DNA from: DAOTVC01 sp034437215
GTDB taxonomy: Bacteria; Chloroflexota; Anaerolineae; B4-G1; SLSP01
Assembly (NCBI GenBank): GCA_034437215.1
Contig: DAOTVC010000169.1
Span: forward strand, 1 to 38,804
Direction: 5' to 3'
DNA length: 38,804 nt
The translations under genes and the position numbers were made by a program. This document shows positions 33,317 to 38,804 of this stretch, piece by piece. Within the stretch, counting starts at the first letter, position 1. Each line of letters starts with the position of its first letter. The notes beneath the pieces are model-generated. The model was not told the DNA's origin. It saw only the letters and a list, made by a program, of their open reading frames with translations, and ran no database searches.

Positions 33317-33625
33317 TCACATCCGTCCGGTATGCTCCCGCGTCTCATTCCGCGCCGTGATCTGCTGCAGCAGCGTCTCGCTGTCGACCTCCAACATCTC
33401 GCACAGCCCCAGGCAGTAGATCATGAGGTCTCCAATGGCGTCCGCCATCTCCTCCTTGTGACTGATCCCGGGAGCCGGGCGCTTATCGCTCTTCTTGTAA
33501 GCGCGTGCCAGCTCTCCCAGCTCCTCCACCATGAGGACGACCTCCTTACCGACGTCGGTGGCGTTGAAGCCGCGCTCCACCTTGTTCCGGTAGATCGCCT
33601 GCTGCAACTTACGAAGATCGATCAT
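33317..33625 (-). CDS. MazG-like nucleotide pyrophosphohydrolase
   Basis: A 102-residue all-alpha NTP pyrophosphatase-like protein. The metal-binding signature is EELGELARA followed by KEEMADAIGDLM, matching the E-E-x-x-E ... E-x-x-D pattern of MazG-type enzymes that hydrolyse (d)NTPs to NMP and PPi. The length suits single-domain members that act as dimers or tetramers. The ATG at 33625 overlaps the stop of the small frameshifted gene upstream (ATGA), indicating coupling. Confidence 0.85.
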   Translation of the reverse strand: MIDLRKLQQAIYRNKVERGFNATDVGKEVVLMVEELGELARAYKKSDKRPAPGISHKEEMADAIGDLMIYCLGLCEMLEVDSETLLQQITARNETREHTGRM

Positions 33626-33800
33626 AGAAGGCGCTGGCGCTCCAAACAGGCCTCCGCTGCCGGTTGCGTGATGCCGTCCTGGAAGAAACAGATGACGCAC
33701 CGGTCGGGGCAGCGGCGAAAGGCTCGATCACCTTGCGCGGCTCGATGACGGCCTCCGAGCAGGCACCATGCTCCAGATTGGGATAGAGTGCTCGATCCAA
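33622..33800 (-). pseudogene. Small 59-codon gene with a -1 frameshift, nucleoside-phosphorylase-like N-terminus
   Basis: The first frame starts at TTG 33800, five bases after AGGAG (33806-33810), and overlaps the end of map. It reads DRALYPNLEHGACSEAVIEP and then KVIEPF to about 33717. A shift of -1 there continues as RRCPDRCVICFFQDGITQPA and ends QRLL. Its TGA (33622-33624) overlaps the mazG-like ATG as ATGA. Both ends are thus coupled to neighbours, so this was a real gene. Adding one base near 33717 gives 60 codons including the stop. From memory, the EPxxVIxP...CVICFF pattern resembles the N-terminus of COG2820-type nucleoside phosphorylases, which are about 250 residues, so it may be a remnant. 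A sequencing error or programmed frameshift is also possible. Confidence 0.6.
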
Positions 33801-33802
33801 AT

Positions 33803-34690
33803 CTACTCCTGAGCCCGCGCCGACGCCGTCAGAACTTCCACCCCCTCCTCCGTCACCCGCAGGGTATGCTCCCATTGAGCGGAGAGGCTATTATCCACCG
33901 TGATGGCCGTCCAACCGTCGTCAAGCACCTTGACGTCAGGGGCGCCGATATTAATCATCGGCTCGATGGTGAAGACCATGTTGGGTTGTAGGACGACGCC
34001 CGTGCCCGGTCTGCCGTAGTGGCGGACGTCGGGAGGCTCGTGAAAGTCGATACCGGTCCCGTGACCGACAAAGGCCCGCACGACAGAGTAACCATGGCTC
34101 TCGGCGTGCTCTTGAATGGCATGACCGACATCTCCCAGCGTGTTGCCCGGCTTGACCTGCTCCAGGGCTCTGCCTAGACATTCACGGGTCACCTCGACGA
34201 GGCGACGAGCCTCATCCGACACCTCCCCGATCAGAAACATGCGGCTGGAGTCCCCATAGTAGCCGTCCACGATGGAGGTGACATCCACGTTTAGAATATC
34301 ACCGCTCCGCAGGACACGTTCCGGGCTGGGGATGCCGTGACAGATAACCTCGTTGAGGGAGGTACAGACGCTTTTGGGATAGCCCCGGTAGTTCAGGGGC
34401 GCAGGCACGCCTCCTCCAGCGAGGGTCATCTCGTGGACCCAGCTGTTGATCTGCTCTGTCGTAATGCCGGCTTCGATCCGCCTTTCCAGTTCATCGAGAA
34501 TCTCCACTGTGAGCCGACAAGCTCTGCGAATGCCCTCAATCTGCTCTTCCGTCTTGATGATAATCCTGGGGGAACGACGTTTCCAGCCGACGGGTGCCCG
34601 TTGTCGTTGCTGATCCTGCCTGAGATGGCAGTGCTTGTACTTCTTACCGCTGCCGCACCAGCAGGGATCATTTCTCGAGAGTTTGTTCAC
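33803..34690 (-). CDS. map: Methionine aminopeptidase with N-terminal SEC-C motif
   Basis: A 295-residue type I methionine aminopeptidase that removes the initiator Met from nascent proteins. The N-terminus has a zinc-binding SEC-C motif (NDPCWCGSGKKYKHCH, residues 7-22), followed by the pita-bread catalytic domain. Likely metal ligands are Asp136, Asp147, His210, Glu243 and Glu274, with His118 in the conserved ICHG. SEC-C motifs, also found in SecA, are known in a subset of bacterial MetAPs and probably help ribosome binding. The start is GTG at 34690, with AGGTGG about nine bases upstream. It is the first gene of the operon that continues through the frameshifted small gene and the mazG-like gene. 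Confidence 0.95.
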   Translation of the reverse strand: MNKLSRNDPCWCGSGKKYKHCHLRQDQQRQRAPVGWKRRSPRIIIKTEEQIEGIRRACRLTVEILDELERRIEAGITTEQINSWVHEMTLAGGGVPAPLNYRGYPKSVCTSLNEVICHGIPSPERVLRSGDILNVDVTSIVDGYYGDSSRMFLIGEVSDEARRLVEVTRECLGRALEQVKPGNTLGDVGHAIQEHAESHGYSVVRAFVGHGTGIDFHEPPDVRHYGRPGTGVVLQPNMVFTIEPMINIGAPDVKVLDDGWTAITVDNSLSAQWEHTLRVTEEGVEVLTASARAQE

Positions 34691-34890
34691 TGTTGAGCCA
34701 CCTTTATAGGGTATAGAGAGCCGAATGCCCTGAGTATAGAACGGCCCTTCCGCAGGTCAAGCATCCCTTTGGTACTATGTGACCAATTTACCAGTGGAAT
34801 CCTACAAACCTGACGTTACCAACTGACCAGCGACGACGATATTATGTACGGGGGACACATAGATAGTAAATGAAGGAGTGTGAGGTAACT

Positions 34891-35187
34891 ATGCTCATGG
34901 CACCCGTAAACCTACAAGAAGATAGTGAGCGGGAGAGCGTCCTAAAGCACTTCGATCCAGTTGCCGTGCTAATCGCTAACTACTTTGACTGGATGGACGT
35001 GGAAATGGTAACCACCTACCACGAAGCAGATCTTGGATATGGAACCCTCTTCAAGCTCTGTACCATCGCGGAGATGACGGAGAAGTGTGTGGATGCATCC
35101 GGCTGCGCCGCAGCTATGAAGGCGTTGGTCACCGATTTCAAGGCAGGGGTTGGCGTAGGAGAACTCTACCGTCGCTATAGCCGTTGA
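34891..35187 (+). CDS. Small hypothetical protein, 98 residues
   Basis: I do not recognise a named family. The protein is helical and acidic. It contains DPVAVLIANYFDWMDVEMVT followed by YHEADLGYGTLFKL and ends GVGVGELYRRYSR. A helix, then a GYG or GVG turn, then a helix occurs twice. This resembles short helical modules seen in Chloroflexota proteins as far as I remember (pattern: IAxYFxV...V...HxxGxGYGxI). The ATG at 34891 has GAGG five bases upstream; an ATG at 34870 lies before this site. The gene is isolated: divergent from map and followed by a strong terminator, so it is an independent transcript. A regulatory role is only a guess. Confidence 0.7.
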   Translation: MLMAPVNLQEDSERESVLKHFDPVAVLIANYFDWMDVEMVTTYHEADLGYGTLFKLCTIAEMTEKCVDASGCAAAMKALVTDFKAGVGVGELYRRYSR

Positions 35188-35278
35188 AAACCAGCCTCTC
35201 TGCCCATAGAAGGATTCTCAACGCGGCTCCAATACAGATGCAACGACGCTCAATATGACCCGTAGCAGCTGGTGCACC

Positions 35279-35314
35279 CCCCCGGAACGATATATCGTTC
35301 CGGGGGTCTTCTTT
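35279..35314 (+). terminator. Strong intrinsic terminator
   Basis: A perfect 28-base palindrome (35279-35306, 14-bp stem, centre GATATATC) is followed by TCTTCTTT. It lies 92 bases after the 98-residue gene and almost touches the stop of the convergent DUF72 gene (35313). The T-run is on the plus strand only. Confidence 0.88.
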
Positions 35315-36053
35315 ATCCCTCATGCTCCAGAAACTTGCGGAGCGTCACCGCATTCAGGGGAGCGTCACCTGCGCGCGTGTTGTTGAAGAGGACGTAGACC
35401 GTCTCTGCACCCGCCTCTCCCAGCGCTTGCGCTGCAGCCGCGATCTCCTCCAGCTCCTCCTGGGAGTAGTCGTAGGTGTACCGAGCGTCCTCCCGCCGTC
35501 CGTGAAGACGCAGGTAACCGCAAGCCCCTGTAAGGTAGGGGGTGAGCGGAGAGCCGGGAGCATCGGTGTTGCAGAAGCTGCTTCCGAGGCCCGCAAGCAG
35601 CTCCAAGAGTTCGGGGCGCTGCCAGCGCGAGTGGCGAACCTCGACGGCGACGCGCCGGGGATCGCCAAAGGCGAGTAGAGCGCGGCGCAGGCGCTCCAAG
35701 TCGTAGGGCATGGAGGGGGGTAGCTGCAGCAGAACGAGCCCCAACCGTTCCTCGAGGCGAGTAGCGTCCTCCCAGAATGCAGCAATCTCGGCGGTCACAT
35801 CCTGCAACAGTGACTCGTGAGAGATCCAGCGCGGCACCTTGAGGATGTAGCGAAAGCCCTCGGGAGCCTTTTCCCGCCAGGTCGCGTAAGTGCGGGGTTC
35901 GAAGCTGCGGTAGAAGGTCGCGTTGACCTCCACGACCGGGAGTTGCGTGACGTAGTAATCCAGCCAGCGGCTACGGGCGAGATCCTGGGGGTAGAAGAGC
36001 CCGCGCCAGGCAGGGTAGCTCCAACCGGAGGTGCCGACGAAATAGGTGGTCAT
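35313..36053 (-). CDS. DUF72 (YecE-like) family protein
   Basis: A 246-residue TIM-barrel protein of unknown function. Family landmarks are YFVGTSGWSYPAWRGLFYP at the N-terminus, VVEVNATFYRSFEPRTYATW, FRYILKVPRWISHE, LVLLQLPPS, and the C-terminal YVLFNNTRAGDAPLNAVTL. DUF72 proteins are widespread. Clear biochemical roles are lacking. No convincing Shine-Dalgarno lies right before the ATG; AGGAG is about 16 bases upstream. It is 34 bases after the RsmC-like gene and probably in the same operon. Confidence 0.93.
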   Translation of the reverse strand: MTTYFVGTSGWSYPAWRGLFYPQDLARSRWLDYYVTQLPVVEVNATFYRSFEPRTYATWREKAPEGFRYILKVPRWISHESLLQDVTAEIAAFWEDATRLEERLGLVLLQLPPSMPYDLERLRRALLAFGDPRRVAVEVRHSRWQRPELLELLAGLGSSFCNTDAPGSPLTPYLTGACGYLRLHGRREDARYTYDYSQEELEEIAAAAQALGEAGAETVYVLFNNTRAGDAPLNAVTLRKFLEHEG

Positions 36054-36087
36054 CGAAGGTCCGGGATAGGTCTCCTGCCCAGCACGT

Positions 36088-37290
36088 TCAGCGACGCTCC
36101 AGCACGAGGAGACTGCGCCCCCGCTGCTTGCTGCGGTCGAGGACCCGCAGGAGTTTGCGGGCCCGCACCTCCTTCTCCAACCGGGTGATGGGCGTCGAGG
36201 TTCCGGTCAGGAGCAGCCTGCCCCCCTCTGCCAGCTGCGCAGCCAGCTCCTCTAGGTGAAATGCCAACGCCTCCCGCCCCTCCTCCTCGCGCAGGACACC
36301 CGCGATGAGATCGTAGGGACCGCCGCCCACGTCGAGTGCCGGTTGGTGGAAGAGGGACAGGGCCGCTAGGGGAACGCCGTTTTCGAGGAGATTACGACGG
36401 CTGGCCCGCAGCGCCAGGAGGTCACGATCTACGAGGGCAAGGTGACCGGGCCGGGCGAGCTTCCAGAGAGCGATGGGGAGATGCCCCTGCCCCGGATTGA
36501 AGAGGAGCGCGTGCTGCACCCGCTTCTCTTCCGCCTGCAGCGCCTCCAGGAGCATCTCCGTGCGATAGCTCAAAGTATCGAACTCGGGAAGCCCCCACAC
36601 CGTGCGCATCGCAAAGCGGAGCCCCTCAAACTCTACACGTATCTCCGCCCGGTCGTAGAACCCCCGCTCGAAGGCCGTAGCCTCGGGACGTGGAATCTGG
36701 TATGCGTCCTGCGTGAAGCGATAGTGAAAGACGGCGTGACCCGAACGCTCCTCACGCACGAGCACCTCGAACTCGGGCTGGACAAGCACCTGGTCGACGA
36801 GGGGCGTCAGGGGAGCGACGATGACGAGAGCCACCCAGCCGCCAGGCCGGAGGTAGTGGACGGCATCGCGCAACAGCGATTCGATAACCGCCGCACCCGC
36901 CTTCCCTGGGATGTTGGAGATGATGAGATCGAAGTCATCTGCTTGTACCCCGTCGTAACCCAGGCTGCCGTAGACCTCGAGATCGCTCAAATCGTTAAGG
37001 AGCGCGTTCTGACGCGCATACTCGAGCGCCAGGGCATCCCGATCGACCAGGTGAACGCGACGCTCCGGCTCCTCCGCCTTCAGAGCCAGGCCCAGGGGTC
37101 CGTACCCACACCCCAGATCGAGCACCTTGGAGGAGCTCCGCTCTTGAGGGTCAGGCAGAGAACGTAAAAGCCGCCGCGTCCCCACGTCGACCTGGTGGCT
37201 GCTGAAGAGGTCCTGCGCCACGCGCAGCTCCAGCTCCGCCCCGCCATGTGCCAGCGACACCAGCTTCTTGAAGTGGACGTCAGGCTTCAT
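36088..37290 (-). CDS. RsmC/RlmG-like rRNA guanine-N2 methyltransferase, domain order reversed
   Basis: A 400-residue protein with two methyltransferase-like halves. The N-terminal half (about 30-200) is the SAM-binding one, with KVLDLGCGYGPLGLAL (55-70) and FDLIISNIPGKAG (120-132). RsmC-like enzymes have N-P-P-F at the latter place, so SNIPG is a deviation. The C-terminal half (about 255-400) has FNPGQGHLPIALW and DRDLLALRASRRNLLENG and looks like a degenerate copy. In E. coli RsmC the order is the opposite: degenerate first, catalytic second. Likely role: methylation of a guanine in rRNA, or of another macromolecule. The ATG overlaps the AlbA_2 gene stop by four bases. Confidence 0.78.
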   Translation of the reverse strand: MKPDVHFKKLVSLAHGGAELELRVAQDLFSSHQVDVGTRRLLRSLPDPQERSSSKVLDLGCGYGPLGLALKAEEPERRVHLVDRDALALEYARQNALLNDLSDLEVYGSLGYDGVQADDFDLIISNIPGKAGAAVIESLLRDAVHYLRPGGWVALVIVAPLTPLVDQVLVQPEFEVLVREERSGHAVFHYRFTQDAYQIPRPEATAFERGFYDRAEIRVEFEGLRFAMRTVWGLPEFDTLSYRTEMLLEALQAEEKRVQHALLFNPGQGHLPIALWKLARPGHLALVDRDLLALRASRRNLLENGVPLAALSLFHQPALDVGGGPYDLIAGVLREEEGREALAFHLEELAAQLAEGGRLLLTGTSTPITRLEKEVRARKLLRVLDRSKQRGRSLLVLERR

Positions 37291-38060
37291 TCTCGCCCCC
37301 TCTCCTCACCACCGATCTCCACCTCGCAGCGCTCCAGGAGCTGCTCCAAACGCTCCTCGAGACGCGCCACCCGGCGATTGAGCTCCACCACCATCGCCTG
37401 GGTGTCTGCTGTCAACGTGGTAGCGTGGTCGGTAAGCGACTGGGCGGTGGTAGCGCTGCCGAAGACGTTCTCCAGCACCCTTTGCAGCTCGAGCAGATTG
37501 CCGAAGAGCCCCTGCAGAGCACCGGTCACCTTCGCGTCGGTCTCGGCGAGGTCCCGCTCGAGATCGGCTGTAGCCCGGCGGAAGCGCGTCAGGAACTCCT
37601 GACTCTCGTTCTCCATGAAGAGATGCAGCAGCCGGGCCGGTGTCAGGGCATTGACGCGGGCGTTACCCCGGATCTTGTAGGTACCGCCCCCCGTACAGTA
37701 GGGTTTGTCCCTCCCGCTGGGAATCTCAACCCGGAAGAAAGAGTGCTTTCCGCTGTTCTCGACAAAGATGCTCAACTCGACGGAGGGAATACAGCTCTCG
37801 GCCCGGTTGATGATGGAGAGCTTCTCCGCATCCCCCACGGGGCAGCCGATGACCTTTCCCCGCTGCAACCCCTCCGCGGTCTTGTACTCTCGCACCCCCA
37901 CGAGGATGGTGCCGCCGCGCGGGGAGTTGGCAAAAGCAATCAGGTCGTCGCTGCGCAAACCGCTCAACGACTCCTTGAACTCGACGTCGTACGTCTCGGC
38001 GCCGCGCAGAAGCTCCTGTGCGCGGCTGGAGAGGAAAGAATAGTCGTCCTTGATCACCAT
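37287..38060 (-). CDS. AlbA_2 (Schlafen-like) domain protein with C-terminal coiled coil
   Basis: A 257-residue protein. The N-terminal AlbA_2 domain (about 12-150) shows VEFKESLSGLRSDDLIAFAN, RGGTILVGV and a later YKIRGNARV. These are typical of putative nucleic-acid-binding Schlafen-type regulators. From about 155 the protein is helical and continues into a coiled coil (ELNRRVARLEERLEQLLERC). It lacks the C-terminal ATPase/winged-helix parts found in longer relatives. No Shine-Dalgarno precedes the ATG; instead a 10-bp hairpin ends eight bases before it. It is coupled to the methyltransferase gene downstream. Role unknown, perhaps regulatory. Confidence 0.8.
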   Translation of the reverse strand: MVIKDDYSFLSSRAQELLRGAETYDVEFKESLSGLRSDDLIAFANSPRGGTILVGVREYKTAEGLQRGKVIGCPVGDAEKLSIINRAESCIPSVELSIFVENSGKHSFFRVEIPSGRDKPYCTGGGTYKIRGNARVNALTPARLLHLFMENESQEFLTRFRRATADLERDLAETDAKVTGALQGLFGNLLELQRVLENVFGSATTAQSLTDHATTLTADTQAMVVELNRRVARLEERLEQLLERCEVEIGGEERGRE

Positions 38061-38067
38061 AACAGTC

Positions 38068-38093
38068 GGCGCCGCTCTTGAAGGAGCGGCGCC
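38068..38093 (-). terminator. Hairpin between the DUF4332 and AlbA_2 genes
   Basis: A perfect 10-bp stem (38068-38077 with 38084-38093) with a six-base loop lies ten bases beyond the DUF4332 stop and only seven bases before the AlbA_2 ATG. No T-run follows. It could terminate, or it could control translation of the next gene. Confidence 0.5.
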
Positions 38094-38103
38094 TCATCGC
38101 TTG

Positions 38104-38508
38104 TCAGTAGGTTACTTTGGGGGACAGAGCCTTGGCCTGATCCACCCAGTCGTTGACCTGCTCTCGTGTGGGCATGCGGCGCACAAGTTCGTGCTCCTCA
38201 TTCACCGCCTGCAACGTCTCGAAGAGGTTCTGAGGATTTCGCCGGGCGAGCTCCTTCACGGTATCCACACCGGATGCCTCGAGAAGATCGGCATACTCCG
38301 TGCGCACCCCTCGAATGCGTGAGAGATCGGCACGATTCACCCAGTCCAGAATCTCATCGGAGTCGAGACCCGTCTTCTCGGCAATCTCCTGGCGTCCCTG
38401 CGACGTGCCTCCCACTTCGAGAAGCTCCTCCATGGTATCGATCCCCATCCGGCGAAGTGCGTCCGCCTTCTCCCCCCCCATACCGGCAATGTCATTGATC
38501 GTGGTCAT
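38104..38508 (-). CDS. DUF4332 helix-hairpin-helix protein
   Basis: A 134-residue protein made of tandem helix-hairpin-helix-like units. MTTINDIAGMGGEKADALRR is at the start, LSRIRGVRTEYADLLEASGV is in the middle, and VNDWVDQAKAL is near the end. DUF4332 proteins resemble DNA-polymerase/RuvA-type HhH folds and may bind nucleic acid. The ATG at 38508 is preferred: the motif begins directly there and GAGGAGG lies four bases upstream. An in-frame ATG at 38541 also has GGAG before it and could add 11 residues. Confidence 0.85.
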   Translation of the reverse strand: MTTINDIAGMGGEKADALRRMGIDTMEELLEVGGTSQGRQEIAEKTGLDSDEILDWVNRADLSRIRGVRTEYADLLEASGVDTVKELARRNPQNLFETLQAVNEEHELVRRMPTREQVNDWVDQAKALSPKVTY

Positions 38509-38550
38509 CTGGCCTCCTCGTATAAGATATTCAACAGTCATTTCTCCTAC

Positions 38551-38578
38551 AGCTTATTACAAAAATAGTACGGGTCAA
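38551..38578 (-). promoter_or_regulatory. Putative promoter of the DUF4332 operon
   Basis: On the minus strand, TTGACC (38573-38578), a 16-base spacer and TAAGCT (38551-38556). The same TTGAC(T/C)/TAAGCT pair occurs before obg. It would drive DUF4332, AlbA_2, the methyltransferase and DUF72. Confidence 0.4.
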
Positions 38579-38635
38579 GCAGCGGCAGGGAGGGAAGCTT
38601 CTGCTCCCCTCTCTCGAATCAACCCTTGAGTCCCT

Positions 38636-38804
38636 CTAGCGCAGGACCAGCGGAATATAGACGAGGTGGGGATGGACGGTGAGAGGTTGGCTCATCTCGT
38701 CCACCTGCCCCCACCGATCCTCCAGAATGAGGGTGACGGTGTACTCCCCTTTCGGCAGGAAGAGAGCCGCGTACTCATCATAGGTAAACCAGAGATCGGT
38801 GCCC
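38636..38804 (-). CDS. C-terminal fragment of a secreted PKD-like-domain protein ending YIPLVLR
   Basis: The frame enters from the window edge and ends at TAG (38636-38638), giving 55 residues. It reads as a beta-sandwich end of PKD/Ig type (YDEYAALFLPKGEYTVTLIL, then EDRWGQVDEMSQPLTV) and terminates in HPHLVYIPLVLR. I recall many exported Anaerolineae proteins ending in Y(L/I)PLV(L/M)R-like tails, so this may be a surface-sorting tail. The catalytic or binding part lies outside the window. The reading frame is clear, the product name is not. Confidence 0.8.
   Translation of the reverse strand, partial: GTDLWFTYDEYAALFLPKGEYTVTLILEDRWGQVDEMSQPLTVHPHLVYIPLVLR

Noticed and set aside
38581..38635. 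Possible terminator after the secreted-protein fragment (GGGAG...CTCCC around 38588-38608)
   Set aside because: The stem is short, interrupted by a GAAGCTTC palindrome, and has no T-run on the minus strand.
1..38804. CRISPR array, insertion sequence, prophage or toxin-antitoxin system
   Set aside because: No regularly spaced identical repeats outside the TPR coding region, no transposase or integrase, and no toxin-antitoxin pair was recognised. The MazG-like protein is a nucleotide hydrolase, not a MazEF toxin.

Overview
The window most likely comes from the chromosome of a GC-rich Chloroflexota bacterium, probably class Anaerolineae. This is inferred from gene content, not from any rRNA. 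The indicators are NBR1-type Ig domains fused to glycosidase-like barrels, an enormous acidic TPR protein, a motor-less XPB/Ssl2 helicase-C-like protein, DUF2905, DUF4332, and a truncated secreted protein ending in YIPLVLR. I found no rRNA, tRNA, CRISPR array, transposase, phage gene or attachment site. Genes are densely packed, with many ATGA overlaps and frequent GTG/TTG starts.

Layout. 1-7004: the tail of an FHA-domain gene (+) meets obg (-) at a shared hairpin. Next are two paralogous membrane-anchored proteins with NBR1-Ig and glycosidase-like domains (-). 7258-14487 (+): an opine-dehydrogenase-like enzyme, a cobalamin-binding protein with a mutase-like second half, a 1227-residue TPR protein with an internally amplified acidic region, and ndk. 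14561-24089 (-): fixX, fixC, fixB and fixA (transcribed A-B-C-X), a DUF2905 membrane protein, a CoA-transferase, an alanine-dehydrogenase-like protein, galactokinase and the helicase-C-like protein. 24254-29713 (+): iorA and iorB, separated by a coupled sulfotransferase-glycosyltransferase pair. 29724-34690 (-): a histidine phosphatase, a NYN/OST-HTH protein, and an operon map - frameshifted small gene - mazG-like - pfkB kinase - methyltransferase. 34891-35187 (+): a small protein with a strong terminator. 35313-38804 (-): DUF72, an RsmC-like dual-domain methyltransferase, an AlbA_2 protein, DUF4332, and the C-terminus of a secreted protein.

How genes may work together (inference). FixABCX would use NADH to reduce ferredoxin and quinone. 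IorAB oxidises 2-oxo acids derived from amino acids to acyl-CoA plus reduced ferredoxin. The CoA-transferase and the two amino/imino-acid dehydrogenase-like proteins fit the same amino- and organic-acid metabolism. The sulfotransferase and glycosyltransferase may build a sulfated glycolipid or glycan.

The points most worth following up are these. The opine-dehydrogenase-like gene lies next to a B12-binding protein whose cobalamin signature is one residue too long at two positions. The alanine-dehydrogenase homologue has lost both Lys75 and His96. A two-gene cassette separates iorA from iorB. A 59-codon gene between map and the mazG-like gene is hidden by a one-base frameshift. Tandem amplification has shaped the Trp-motif region of the TPR protein. 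Some promoters lie so close to start codons that leaderless transcripts are likely.
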